Source: Globisporangium splendens | Lineage: Eukaryota; Oomycota; Peronosporomycetes; Pythiales; Pythiaceae | Assembly: GCA_006386115.1 (NCBI GenBank) | Contig: VFIW01000009.1 | Span: 434,001 to 498,000, forward strand | Reading direction: 5' to 3' | Length of the DNA: 64,000 nucleotides | In this document: in pieces, positions 35,301 through 45,354 of the stretch | Layout of the letters: each line of letters starts with the position of its first letter | Numbering within the stretch: position 1 is the first letter of the stretch | The notes under the pieces: generated by a model | What the model saw: the letters and a program-made list of their open reading frames with translations, nothing else | Told to the model about the DNA's origin: nothing | Database searches by the model: none | Position numbers and translations under genes: made by a program

Positions 35301-36506
35301 CGAAAGCCAAACTCGTGTGGAACTACTTTTATGCGCTGTGGGCGAAGATCGGAATCACTCCTGGTCACGACCCCGCAATCTGGATCTTCAGTCTGGATCT
35401 ACCAGATACTCCAAGGCATGCATGGACCTCGATCAAGAGACACATTATCGGACACAAGTTCTCCAATGAACATCTCCAAGATCACCTCTATTCCGTCGCA
35501 CACATGCTGTGGCGATATATGAGCGCGTCGCTCATACAAGCCATTTGGTGTGCGCATCTGAGACGCATGGATTCGGATCCAATCGAATCGACTGCTGAGA
35601 TGGCGATCATGATGACCAGATTAGAGGCAGGAATGCGAAACCTCGCACGACTCGCTGAAGCGCAAGCTGGAGACTCTGACAGTCACACGGTTGCAGCAGT
35701 TCTCAAGGCATATGTCGACTGCTTTCTCAGCCAAACCGACGCCATCCCCTTGACTCCAGGTGATACTCGCGGCGTTTACCTGTTGTTTTTCGATGGCGGG
35801 TCACGCGGCAATCCAGGACCAGGAGGGACTGGATCCATTATCGTGCGTGTCCGTAAGGACTCGCACACAGCCAGTTTAATTTGGGCCGCGAGCATGGCTT
35901 ATAGCAGGAAGGACACGACCAACAACTTTGCCGAGTACTGGGGTCTCATACATGGACTCCGAGAAGCCCAACGCAGTCACTTCGAGCCGTTGTACGTGAT
36001 TGGAGACAGTGCGCTCATTATCTCCCAACAGCGAATGCATCGGTCCCCTCGACAGCACCGATGGCACGTTTATACCTGACAAGTCGACGACTCGCGGATT
36101 GCATCGACATCCGAGGATGGTACCATCACTACCGTGCCTTCAACAAGATTGCGGACTCAGCCGCCAACCTAGCCATGGACACCAGAACCTCAACGCAGGT
36201 TCACTTCCCAACTCAAAGAGCTGCTTTCAACAATCTAACCCAGGATCTTGACAACGACGTCATGCATTGGCTTATGCGAAGTTCGGAAGACCCAAGGTCA
36301 TTGGACAACACAAGGCAGTCTCACATAGGACCAAGAGAACATGCCATCCTGGTCAAAGATTATTTAGCATTCAGAAGTGATCTATTGCAATCCGCGCTAT
36401 AGACACATTTACACTCCTAGATAAAATTCGTAATGAAGAGTAGTTAGGAGAATGGATATTGTAGGTCGCGAAGATGAACCTAAATTTATCTCACCTTATA
36501 AAGTAT
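32386..36506 (+). mobile_element. LINE-type retrotransposon with reverse transcriptase and RNase H (copy B, defective)
   Basis: The frame at 32333-34627 holds the linker and RT domain: KRGKAHGPDELGNDWYR, DYRPIALLNSDYKIF, QAGFVPGRAI, motif A LLLDFAKAYDSLDR, motif B SGIRQGCPLAPLLF, and motif C GYADDTTIYL. A single in-frame TGA (34625-34627) separates this from the continuing frame 34628-36079 with the knuckle and RNase H (FFDGGSRGNPGPGG, FAEYWGL, GDSALIIS). A one-base deletion near 36065 then shifts the last RNase H segment (ADSAANLAMD). The 3' tail matches copy A. The N-terminal endonuclease is missing, so the copy is 5'-truncated. Activity is not expected. Confidence 0.9.
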
Positions 36507-37688
36507 AAAGTAAAGTTTCTGTAGTGCTGCCGAGTGTTCCGGAGTGATGAACCCGAAGTGCATTTCCAGTTCCCGGAGAAAAGGTCGTTGACCTGGCGGG
36601 GCTGTGTGGCTAGCAATATGAGGTAGGAAGAGGTTGAGCGCTTGCTCTGTCAGTGTTCGACCCATCCATCGCCCGAGGACGGCCGTAGAACGCTTTTGGG
36701 TCGAATGAGGACTGAAATTTGTATTGAACCATACAACTGTGGATGCCATCATTAGTGAGTACATTCAGACGACTTTGAAGGTGTAACTCGAGTAAATGGA
36801 ATGGCATGCTTCCAGTCAGCAGTTGAATACGACCTTTCTCTTTTGGGATAAGACATCGACGAGTTTCGAATAAGCTGCCTGACTTCAGCTTGGAAAAGAT
36901 GTTGCATTGCACACCATTTGACAAGCGTCAGCTACTTCGTAAGCAAATCCCATTCGAAAACTGGTGTGTTGAGGCATGGAGTTGCCAATACCCAGTGCTT
37001 ATGTCACTTATCAACACAGGTGACAGATGTTTCTGCTAGATGCATTTTACAAACTTCTACATTAAACAATGTTCCCATTTGCATCTAAATAAATCCGAAA
37101 TTTGTCCATTTAGGGACATTGTCCCAAAGTCCCAATTTGCAGAGTATCCAAAGTAGGTATACTGATAGGATGGACCGTTTTTGTTGAAACAAAATTGTTC
37201 TGTATTGTTCACAATTAATTGCTGAACGTTGAGGTCAATTAACGAAATGAAACTTTTCCTCGAGGTTGGTGCTGCGGATTGACTTTGATTCTGGAGATGT
37301 TAGGTGTTGATATGGTACCAGCAATTCCATGGTCGGCTTTTGAGCGATGCTTTCTTGATAGAAATGGAGCTTCGATTTGAGTAGATGCATGTGCTTTAGC
37401 CTCTCTCCAATGCGTAGATGGCAAATTTGAGGTGGAGGCGATTCGAGACATTTGTCTGATGATACTGTTTTTGCTCGTTTTGTTGAGCTGCTGACGACGA
37501 TGAGACGCCAGCGAAGCGTCATACTGTAGTCCGACCACAGCAGGTGACAATATAAAGCGAAGCAACTCAATTAAGGCCAAGCACTTGTCCATTCATTATG
37601 GATATGCATGGGAAACAAAATGTAAAGCTCGCCAGGTTCTTACTAACGGCTACCGACTCAGCAAATGAAAAGAGGACTGCTCAAGTTA
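36507..37688. other. Unassigned AT-rich block, probably element debris
   Basis: Minus-strand open frames at 36486-36764, 36610-36924 and 37235-37592 show no recognisable domain. GGGACATTGTCCC near 37111-37123 is a short palindrome. A stretch near 37150-37185 resembles sequence near 1230-1270 in opposite orientation. Position next to the LINE suggests decayed repeats. Confidence 0.4.
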
Positions 37689-38588
37689 TTACCAACGCGT
37701 CCTGCCAATTTCGGATTGCCACGTTGCTGAGTTCTCAAAGCCATTTTTGGAGTGCTGGAAGTCCTCGAACGCCTGGAAGATCTCGTCCTTGGTCGTCATC
37801 ACGAATGGTCCATGGTGTACCACAGGCTCGTTCAGCGGTTGCCCTGCTAAGAGGATGACTTCGAGCCCCTCGTTGTCGCTGGTTTCAAGGTGTACACCAT
37901 CGCCGTCTTTCGCCATCGCGATTGCTTCATGAACTTGGATCGCTTGGTCAGAGCATTTGCCACTTCCTTCAAGCACGTACACAAATGCGGTGTGGCCTGC
38001 TGCAACTGGGTACTCGAGCGACGCACCTGGTTGCAAGATAAAGTGAATGTACGTCACTGGGGCTATTGTTTCAATGGGTCCCGTTGTTCCAAACACTTCA
38101 CCAGCGAACACAATGGCCTCGACGTCTTTGGTGGCATTGAATACGTGCGGCACTTGCTCACGCTTGATCTCCTGGTACCGCGGTGCCATGAGCTTCCTTG
38201 CTTTGGGCAAGTTGATCCAGAGCTGCAGCCCATGCGCTTTCTCTCTGCTCGCAGGCATCTCGGCGTGCATGATGCCCTTGCCAGGGGTCATCCACTGGAG
38301 GTCGCCGGCGCGCAGCTCGCCCTTGTTGCCGAGAAAGTCTTCGTGGCACATGTGTCCCTTGGACGATGGCAAGACGTACGTGACGGTCTCGAAGCCGCGG
38401 TGCGGGTGGTCTGGGAAGCCACTAGGAAGCCCGACCTTGAATTCATCCATCCCAAGGAACGGATCAAGATTGAACATCTTGTGGGTGCCAACTGATCGAC
38501 GCACGATGACACCGTCGCCTTCGCCCTGTTCTCGGGCGACGTACTTGAAGGTGATCTGACGCGCCTTGAACATTGTGTCGGTTGCCAT
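37689..38588 (-). CDS. Pirin family protein (copy 2)
   Basis: Intact single-exon frame of 299 aa from the ATG at 38588 (MATDTMFKARQ); the internal ATG five codons later is where the other copies begin. Ligands by alignment: His61, His63, His108 and Glu110. Distinctive changes are LDPFLGMDEF (others LMLDEF) and VHHGPFVM in the second cupin. Both cupins are full length, ending SEIGRTRW. No signal peptide. Cytosolic or nuclear location is inferred. Confidence 0.93.
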   Translation of the reverse strand: MATDTMFKARQITFKYVAREQGEGDGVIVRRSVGTHKMFNLDPFLGMDEFKVGLPSGFPDHPHRGFETVTYVLPSSKGHMCHEDFLGNKGELRAGDLQWMTPGKGIMHAEMPASREKAHGLQLWINLPKARKLMAPRYQEIKREQVPHVFNATKDVEAIVFAGEVFGTTGPIETIAPVTYIHFILQPGASLEYPVAAGHTAFVYVLEGSGKCSDQAIQVHEAIAMAKDGDGVHLETSDNEGLEVILLAGQPLNEPVVHHGPFVMTTKDEIFQAFEDFQHSKNGFENSATWQSEIGRTRW

Positions 38589-39392
38589 GGAGAGTGCGTT
38601 GTGCTTTGCTGCTTGTGTGGCGAGTCTGGGAGTGAGAGGTCAGCTCCGCTCTCAGCAGCGCTGTTAAATGAACAACCCACGATTATTGCGAATTAAAAGC
38701 CATTCAATAAGTGAAGTTCCTTGTGTCGTATTGTCCGTAATCATCGCTAGTCCCATGCGCTTATGACCACATCCCTCTGTGGCTCGTTTATTGTAGGGAT
38801 CTAGGATTGGACGTAAGCCACCAATGCAGCCAGTCCATCGCGTGCTGCCAGAAAACTACAGTTATTTAAAACACGTAGTTGTCTCACCTTTTGCTCTATT
38901 TATGCTGTAAAGTGTCATTTCTCTCGTAAGGAATAGGCTTTTGAGGTGATGATAGGCTTCGTGGGGCTGCAGCAATACGCCAAAATCAAGCATTGGTCAC
39001 AACCAAGTGCAGCTCATGTGACAATTACCCAGGCTTGTCAATAATAATAACCGATAACTGCTCGTTCTCAATGATCGATTACGTGAACCGCTTTGCAAGA
39101 GTGACGTGGCATTGCGATGGATAGTTCCGTGATCATCTCTTGCATCTGTTGAAAGTTTGCTGGTGTTTTAAGTGCTATTCAATTCTAGTGACAGGAGAAC
39201 TTTCAAAGTCTGCTGAATTCAGATGCTGCCCGTCCTCAGTGCGACTGGGTATTACGGCTCGAGTCGATACATGCGGTAGTGCGACACCGTTCGGCTTGTC
39301 GTTGGATCGGAAACTATCTCTCCCTTCCGTTCGTTCTCCAACTTCCCACAAAGCAGCAAACTAAAACCCACTGTTCACTCAAGCACGATACC
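38589..39392. other. Intergenic region between divergent pirin copy 2 and broken copy 3
   Basis: About 800 bp without a recognised gene. The part at about 39300-39390 is homologous to the 5' leader of copy 4 (CGTTCTCCAACTTCCCACAA against CATTCTCCAACTTACCACAA), so the duplication that made copy 3 included upstream DNA. Confidence 0.5.
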
Positions 39393-39591
39393 AAGTTCAA
39401 GGCACGCCAGATCGCATTCAAGTTCATCGCTCAGGAACAGAGCGAGGGCGTTGGTGCACCTGTTCGTCGCTCCATCGGCTCCCATAAGCTGCGCAACCTC
39501 GACCCGTTCCTCATGCTCGACGAGGGAAATGTTGCACTTCCAAATGGCTTCCCGGATCACCCGCACCGCGGCTTCTATACCGTCTCGTACG
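39393..39591 (+). pseudogene. Truncated pirin pseudogene (copy 3)
   Basis: Codes for the first 66 or so residues of a pirin closely matching copy 4 (FKARQIAFKFIAQEQSEG, LDPFLMLDEGNVALPNGFPD). The start codon is lost (AAG in place of ATG at 39393). Homology ends abruptly after FYTVSYV, with foreign sequence, a small hairpin and the dispersed repeat following. His56 and His58 are present; the rest of both cupins is absent. Confidence 0.9.
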
Positions 39592-40040
39592 TGATGTCAA
39601 CTCAGTGTGTTTTTGTTATATCATCTTTTTCGTTATCCCATCGTCGGTGTATGCGAAGATACTCACCGACGAATCGTCGGGAAATGATCAAGTTCTTATG
39701 TCCCAAGTCGCAGCTCTACTCGACAATGATATCGGTGCCACACCGTCAAAACTAAGAAACACCTCACCCTCATCAGTGATAATGAGACTCAGGAATAGAA
39801 TTACCTTCTCTCTCACCTTCTCTCTCTCACACAATAGGATGATTGCCACCAAGGTTGAGCCGTGGACGTAATCACTTGCAGACACCATTGATTACAGCTC
39901 TGTGCGTGGGCGGCCCATATTGCTGCCGCAGTACACGATTCGCTACGCAAGTGCCTTTGTCCGCTTTTAGCCTGGAACCTCAGTGAAGGAGGTCGTCACT
40001 CACGGGATGTTTCGGCTCTCCGTCCCTCTCATCCTTGCAC
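39592..40040. repeat. Insertion-derived DNA behind the pirin fragment
   Basis: Contains a hairpin with 9-bp arms (TCGTCGGTG at 39641-39649, CACCGACGA at 39664-39672) and, at 39716-39846, a reverse-complement copy of the repeat at about 29790-29905. The remainder up to the leader of copy 4 is unassigned. Confidence 0.55.
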
Positions 40041-40054
40041 TCATTCTCCAACTT
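40041..40054 (+). promoter_or_regulatory. Oomycete-type initiator upstream of pirin copy 4
   Basis: TCATTCTCCAACTT, close to the oomycete initiator consensus TCATTYYNCAWTTT, 62 nt before the ATG at 40103. It lies inside an upstream open extension of the pirin frame, so that extension is unlikely to be translated and the start is set at 40103. Confidence 0.6.
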
Positions 40055-40102
40055 ACCACAAAGCAGAAAGGCAGTACCCAGTCTCGACTCACGCTCGACA
40101 CG

Positions 40103-40993
40103 ATGTTCAAGGCGCGCCAGATCGCATTCAAGTTCATCGCTCAGGAACAGAGCGAGGGCATTGGTGCAACTGTTCGTCGCTCCATCGGCTCCCATATGCT
40201 GCGCAACCTCGACCCGTTCCTCATGCTCGACGAGGGAAATGTTGCACTTCCAAATGGCTTCCCGGATCACCCGCACCGCGGCTTCGAGACCGTCTCGTAC
40301 ATTCTGCCATCATCCAAGGGCTACTCGCTTCACGAAGACTTTCTTGGCAACAAAGGCGAGTTGCATGCCGGTGACCTCCAGTGGATGAGTGCTGGCAGAG
40401 GCATCATGCACTCCGAGATGCCAGGGAGCACAGAGGAAGGACATGGACTACAGCTGTGGGTTAACTTGCCCAGATCCAAGAAAATGATGGAACCACGCTA
40501 CCAGGAGATCAAGGCTGAGCAAGTTCCGCACGCTTTCAACGAGAAGGAAGACGTCGAAGCCCTCGTGTTCGCTGGCGAGGTCTTTGGTACGAAAGGACCG
40601 GTCCAGACGACAGCTCCTGTCACGTACGTCCACTTTATGCTGAAGCAGGGTGCAACTTTGGAATACCCTGTCCCAGTTGGCCATAACACGTTTGTGTACA
40701 TGCTCAAGGGCAGTGGCAAATGCTCGGGCAAATCTATTCACCCCCACGAAGCGATCGTGATGGAGAAGGAGGGCGACGGTGTACATCTCGAAGCCAGCAG
40801 CAGCGACGGAGACGGCCTTGAAGCGATCATCATCTCGGGGCAACCTTTGAACGAGCCTATAGTGCAACACGGTCCATTCGTGATGTCGACCACGGAGGAG
40901 ATCCGCCAAGCGTTTGAAGACTTTCAGTATGCCAAGAACGGCTTTGAGAACGCTGCCAACTGGCAATCCGAAATTGGCAACAGACGCAGGTAG
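40103..40993 (+). CDS. Pirin family protein (copy 4)
   Basis: 296 aa from the ATG at 40103. Ligands His56, His58, His103 and Glu105 are present (DHPHRGFET; GIMHSEM). It differs from the others in LDEGNVALPN, SKGYSLHEDF, WMSAGRG and a short Ser/Asp/Gly insertion in the second cupin. Copy 3 is its nearest relative. An ATG at 40007 in the same frame would add a hydrophobic leader (MFRLSVPLILALILQL), but the initiator at 40041 lies within that leader, so I prefer the shorter protein; the longer form cannot be fully excluded. Confidence 0.9.
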   Translation: MFKARQIAFKFIAQEQSEGIGATVRRSIGSHMLRNLDPFLMLDEGNVALPNGFPDHPHRGFETVSYILPSSKGYSLHEDFLGNKGELHAGDLQWMSAGRGIMHSEMPGSTEEGHGLQLWVNLPRSKKMMEPRYQEIKAEQVPHAFNEKEDVEALVFAGEVFGTKGPVQTTAPVTYVHFMLKQGATLEYPVPVGHNTFVYMLKGSGKCSGKSIHPHEAIVMEKEGDGVHLEASSSDGDGLEAIIISGQPLNEPIVQHGPFVMSTTEEIRQAFEDFQYAKNGFENAANWQSEIGNRRR

Positions 40994-41867
40994 ACTCCTC
41001 AGCAGCTGACTTCATGCAGTGAATGGATCTCGTTGACTTTATTTTTCCCGCGCACGACCAAATTGAGGCACAATATCACCGGTGTTGCAAATGGGAATTG
41101 CCTGGCAATAAAAGCTACGTTTGCTGTGTTTGTGTGTTTTGATGTCAACGCAGCATCGCTCGCTCGAAAAATGCATTGATCACCTGTGTCATAACACTAA
41201 ACTGCAGAATGGATCGCAAGTGTCCACTTTTGCTGGACAGTATCTTTGACTCTGGTGACGTTATAGAATTTATGCTTCTCGCCAGACTTGGCGTTGAGTG
41301 GGTTTCTCAACTCGGACCGGAGAGTTAAACGCTCCTGAGCGATATATGTAGACACGCTACTAGAGGGAAAACTCTGTCACGCTACTGTATTTCAACGAGT
41401 CAAACATGGTTTCTCGGCAAAACTTGTATTGTACACGGATCTTAATTCTCTCAATCCGATTGAGTCAATCGTACTCGTATCCTATCATACGCTGTCTTTA
41501 TTCGTTTGTTGTCTTTAATATTCGCAGTCGAGCAGTGTTTCATTGTGGATAAATGGCGATCTCGACGGCAGAAGATCAACTGGTGGAGGCACTGGAAAAT
41601 CTTTAACGTGAGAGGAAAAGATCAAATTGAAAGCGGTTTGATCAACAGCACGAGAGGCTTTCAAAAAGAGAGAGAGAGGTACACAAACATGTACAATGCA
41701 GTCATAAAGTTGTGGAACTGTAGCTTTCATTCGCCGTATGTAAAAATGTATTGCGTGTCTCCACAATGTAGAGCTTTCAAAAGAATCCGTAGATATCCAT
41801 CGTTGACCTATGTGAGCCAGCTAAAGATGCCTTGGCGTTGGAATGCCATAAGTGTGGCTCCTTCTAA
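40994..41867. other. Intergenic region between convergent pirin copies 4 and 5
   Basis: About 870 bp, AT-rich. The open frame at 41506-41937 overlaps the end of copy 5 and shows no protein family. Nothing else recognised. Confidence 0.5.
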
Positions 41868-42755
41868 TTACCAACGCGATCTGCCGATATCAGATTGCCA
41901 CGTGTCCGACTTCTCAAAGCCGTTCTTGGAGAACTGATAGTCCTCAAACGTCTGACGGATTTCCTCCTTGGTCGTCATCACAAACGGACCGTGCTGCACC
42001 ACGGGCTCGTTCAGTGGCTCACCCGACATGATGATCACTTCGAGACCTTCGTTGCCGCTGGTGGCTTCGAGGTGTACGCCATCTCCCTCCATCTCCATCA
42101 CGATCGCTTCGTGAGCTTGAATGGCTTGGCCAGCACACTTGCCACTGCCTCCGAGCATGTACACAAACGTGTTGTGGCCGATCGGCACCGTGTACTCGAG
42201 TGATGCGCCTGATTGCAGAATAAAGTGGATGTACGTGACGGGCGCTTCCGTCTGGATCGGACCTTTCGTGCCAAAGACCTCGCCGGCAAACACGATCGCT
42301 TCCACATCCTTGCTCTCATTGAACACGTGCGGCACTTGCTCACGCTTGATCTCCTGGTACCGCGGTGCCATGATCTTCTTGGACTTGGGCAAGTTGACCC
42401 AGAGCTGCAGCCCATGCGCTTTCTCTCTGCTCGCAGGCATCTCGGCGTGCATGATGCCCTTGCCAGGGGTCATCCACTGGAGGTCGCCGGCGCGCAGCTC
42501 GCCCTTGTTGCCGAGAAAGTCTTCGTGGCGCATGTGTCCCTTGGACGATGGCAAGACGTACGTGACGGTCTCGAAGCCGCGGTGCGGGTGGTCTGGGAAG
42601 CCACCAGGGAGTCCGACGTCGAACTCGTCGAGCATGAGGAACGGGTCCAAGTTGCGGAGCTTGTAGGTTCCGATGGAGCGACGCACGGTGGCGCCGACGC
42701 CCTCGCCCTGTTCGCGGGTCATAAACTTGAATGCGATCTGGCGAACCTTGAACAT
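41868..42755 (-). CDS. Pirin family protein (copy 5)
   Basis: 295 aa from the ATG at 42755 (MFKVRQIAFKF). Ligands His56, His58, His103 and Glu105 are conserved. Very similar to copy 1 through the first cupin and the VFNESKDVEAIVFAGEVFG region. The C-terminus is NGFEKSDTW, with Lys where the others have Asn. An initiator motif on the same strand at 42847-42834 fixes the start: the open frame extends further upstream but would begin before the inferred transcript. Confidence 0.93.
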   Translation of the reverse strand: MFKVRQIAFKFMTREQGEGVGATVRRSIGTYKLRNLDPFLMLDEFDVGLPGGFPDHPHRGFETVTYVLPSSKGHMRHEDFLGNKGELRAGDLQWMTPGKGIMHAEMPASREKAHGLQLWVNLPKSKKIMAPRYQEIKREQVPHVFNESKDVEAIVFAGEVFGTKGPIQTEAPVTYIHFILQSGASLEYTVPIGHNTFVYMLGGSGKCAGQAIQAHEAIVMEMEGDGVHLEATSGNEGLEVIIMSGEPLNEPVVQHGPFVMTTKEEIRQTFEDYQFSKNGFEKSDTWQSDIGRSRW

Positions 42756-42833
42756 GGTTGGCAGTAAGGGTTGGTTGGTGGTGAGCGCGTGGTGCTTAGT
42801 CGCTTTTAGCTGGCGACTTGTGTGCGGGGCAGT

Positions 42834-42847
42834 GAATTGCGGAATGA
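42834..42847 (-). promoter_or_regulatory. Oomycete-type initiator upstream of pirin copy 5
   Basis: The minus strand reads TCATTCCGCAATTC, 13 of 14 positions agreeing with TCATTYYNCAWTTT, about 92 nt before the start codon. Confidence 0.65.
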
Positions 42848-43502
42848 CTTGGTCGTGGACACCCAAGAAGCCTCAGACTCGGCCATTCGACTGAAGTCTC
42901 GGTGGTCTTCAGGGTGTCGAGATGTCTCACCCACCATTCGTCAGCCTTGTTCCGCGTCTCTATGTGCGTCCACCGGCGGAAAGATTGCGGCACCACCATG
43001 CAATCGCACGAGTCAGCAGCAAAGTGGTGCTGTCACGCTGTTGGTCTCCGGTGATTGGATGGTGCGGTGCGATTACCCAATCTGTCCACACATTTGAAGC
43101 GCGTACTTTTTATGACGCGACATGTTGAAGCCAAGTTGGATTTTTTGCACCAGTGCTTGCTTGTACAGGCGAGCAGCTCCGGACTTTTTCCGACTGGATG
43201 CCGCTATTGTAAGTGTGTATGCGATGCAGGGCTGCGTATGGCTGGCAAGCCGCTCAGAAGGGAGCAGCCACCAATTCCATTGCTTGGCCTCGTCTTCTAC
43301 GAGGTCTGAAACTCGATGTTACAAGCAGGCGAGTGCTCCTCCTAACCATTTAGTGCTGTCTTCGCAAATCCACTCATACTGTTTTATTCGTTTTTATTCT
43401 GCTTTGTTTTGGCTTGGGCATGAAAGTCACACGTACATCAAACCATATAACGTTGTCTTTTCTCATTTGCTTTCTTTTCACGTTCAAGTTGTTTTTGATT
43501 GC
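42848..43502. other. Intergenic region between pirin copies 5 and 6
   Basis: Upstream of copy 5 it carries opposed CCAAT boxes (ATTGG near 43055, CCAAT near 43077). The rest is the 3' flank of copy 6. A long plus-strand open frame here (43122-44453) is antisense to copy 6 and is not a gene. Confidence 0.5.
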
Positions 43503-44384
43503 TTAGCTGTGCTTCGCAATCTCGGAGCTCCAGTGTGGCGCGTTCTCGAATCCGTTCCTCCCCTGCTGGAAGTCTGTGATCGTTTGGTAGATTTCGTCTT
43601 GCGAGGTCATCACAAAGGGTCCGTACTGCACAACAGGCTCGTCCAGCGGCTTGCCACTGATCACAATGAACTCGAGCCCGCTCGAACCACTTGTGGTCAC
43701 ATGAATGCCGTCGCCCTCCACTTTCAGCACCACGGCTTGATGGGCTTGAATGGCTTCACCAGAGCACAACCCAGTGCCGGTCAGCGTGTACAGGAAAGCG
43801 TTGTGGCTCGCTGGGATCGTGTGCTCCAGCGTCGCCCCCGGCTGCAAGATAAAGTGGATGTACGTGACCGGCGCTTCCGTCTGGATCGGACCTTTCTTGC
43901 CGAACACCTCGCCGGCAAACACGATCGCTTCGACGGTCTTGCTGTCGTTGAACACGTGCGGCACTTGCTCGCGCTTGATCTCTTGGTAGTGCGGCTCCAT
44001 GATCTTTCGGGCTTTCGGCAAGTTGATCCAGAGCTGCAGTCCATGGGCTTTTTCTTCGTTCGCGGGCATCTCCGCGTGCAAGATACCCTTTCCAGGCGTC
44101 ATCCATTGCAAGTCGCCTGGACGCAGCTCGCCACGATTTCCCAGAAAGTCTTCGTGGAGCATGTGTCCCTTGGACGTCGGCAGCATGTACGTGACGGTCT
44201 CGAAGCCGCGATGCGGGTGGTCGGGAAAGCCGCCGGGGAGTCCGACGTCGAACTCATCGAGCATCAGGAACGGATCCAGGTTGCGGAGCTGCTGGGTGCC
44301 GACAGATCGACGCACCGTGGCGCCGACGCCCTCGTTTTGCTCGTCGGCCGTGAACTTGAAATCGATCTTGCGCGGCGTAAACAT
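43503..44384 (-). CDS. Pirin family protein (copy 6)
   Basis: 293 aa from the ATG at 44384 (MFTPRKIDFKF). The frame is open for 17 codons further upstream but without an ATG. Ligands are intact in DHPHRGFET and GILHAEM. It shares LPTSKGHMLHEDF, GILHAEM, TLTGTGLCSGE and NAPHW with the secreted copy 9, so the two form a subgroup. Its own N-terminus has no signal peptide. Confidence 0.92.
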   Translation of the reverse strand: MFTPRKIDFKFTADEQNEGVGATVRRSVGTQQLRNLDPFLMLDEFDVGLPGGFPDHPHRGFETVTYMLPTSKGHMLHEDFLGNRGELRPGDLQWMTPGKGILHAEMPANEEKAHGLQLWINLPKARKIMEPHYQEIKREQVPHVFNDSKTVEAIVFAGEVFGKKGPIQTEAPVTYIHFILQPGATLEHTIPASHNAFLYTLTGTGLCSGEAIQAHQAVVLKVEGDGIHVTTSGSSGLEFIVISGKPLDEPVVQYGPFVMTSQDEIYQTITDFQQGRNGFENAPHWSSEIAKHS

Positions 44385-45354
44385 AGCGGTGTCAAAGCGT
44401 GGATTCTCGTGGATGTCGCTCGTCTCGTCAGCCAATGCGATTATGGCAACTGAGCGACTCCTTGAGTGCTTTTTATTTTCTTCTGGAGAAAAGATCGTTT
44501 TTGTGGAAAAACGGATCGTAATCCGTCAACAGGGTTTCCACACTGCTGATGGCCTTTTTAGCAGAATTAACTAACATTAGTACATATGAATTATGAGAAG
44601 TCTTCGTCTCCATTCATTTGACGGCATGCTTGACGTGACAATGCGGTCAACGCGAACGAGAGTGAATACACGCATTCGATTGCACTGCATTGTGAAACAG
44701 GAATCTCGTGTGGCTGTCAAATTCCATTGAGACAGCACATGTGGCTTCAACGTGCCACAGGGCTGCTTGGGTCTCATCCCCACTGACTGTCCTCTCGGAC
44801 GTTTTGACGGCGCGTCACAAGCGTTTGGCATCGTAGAAACGCGCCATTCTCATCCAAATGCAGCACCATCCAAAGGATCCACAGCGTAATGACCCCCAAG
44901 ACGCGCCGCGGCAGCATTTCGGCGGCTCGCATGGCGCATTCTGCAACACTGGAAAGATTGGCTTTGAAGCTGCTCGTTGGCAGTGATTGCGTGAACGACG
45001 CTGCACTTGTGACGTGGCACGCCAGCTGGTCGCGCTGTGATCCCAAGCTGTTAGCATACTGAGACACAAAAACAGGCCACTGTCAAGCCTTCTGCTGATA
45101 GGCTAATCTTATAAATTCAGCCAATCAGTGCTCAGATACGTCATGACAGCCCTACTCCTATACCCTACAGTACCATTTCAAGTGGCACACGTTCGCAAGT
45201 AGGGAGGAGACTGGCGGGATGATGGCTTGTGAGTGAGAAAATGATGGCGCGCCGGTGGTTCTCCTCCTGCGCGCGCTTCCCCCGCCGAGGAGCTCATTCT
45301 CCGATTTGCCCGCAAGCCGCAGCGCAGCAGCACCCGCTTCTCTCTTCTGACACG
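44385..45354. promoter_or_regulatory. Shared upstream region of divergent pirin copies 6 and 7
   Basis: Contains a CCAAT box at 45121-45125 and, at 45294-45307, TCATTCTCCGATTT, a near-consensus oomycete initiator 61 nt before the ATG of copy 7. Two nested minus-strand open frames at 44774-45069 have no recognisable product. Confidence 0.6.

Noticed and set aside
36486..37592. Minus-strand open frames as a transposase
   Set aside because: No catalytic motif or DNA-binding domain could be recognised in any of the three frames. Left as unassigned debris.
40007..40102. Signal peptide on pirin copy 4
   Set aside because: The hydrophobic leader from the ATG at 40007 spans a near-consensus initiator at 40041, so it is probably not transcribed. 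The homologous leader in copy 3 is not conserved as protein.
43122..44453. 443-aa plus-strand open frame overlapping pirin copy 6
   Set aside because: It is antisense to a conserved pirin. High-GC third positions keep the opposite frame open; a similar 363-aa antisense frame exists at 45178-46269 opposite copy 7. Neither resembles a known protein.
45241..45354. Mitochondrial presequence on pirin copy 7
   Set aside because: The ATG at 45241 lies upstream of the initiator at 45294. It would need a second, earlier transcription start.
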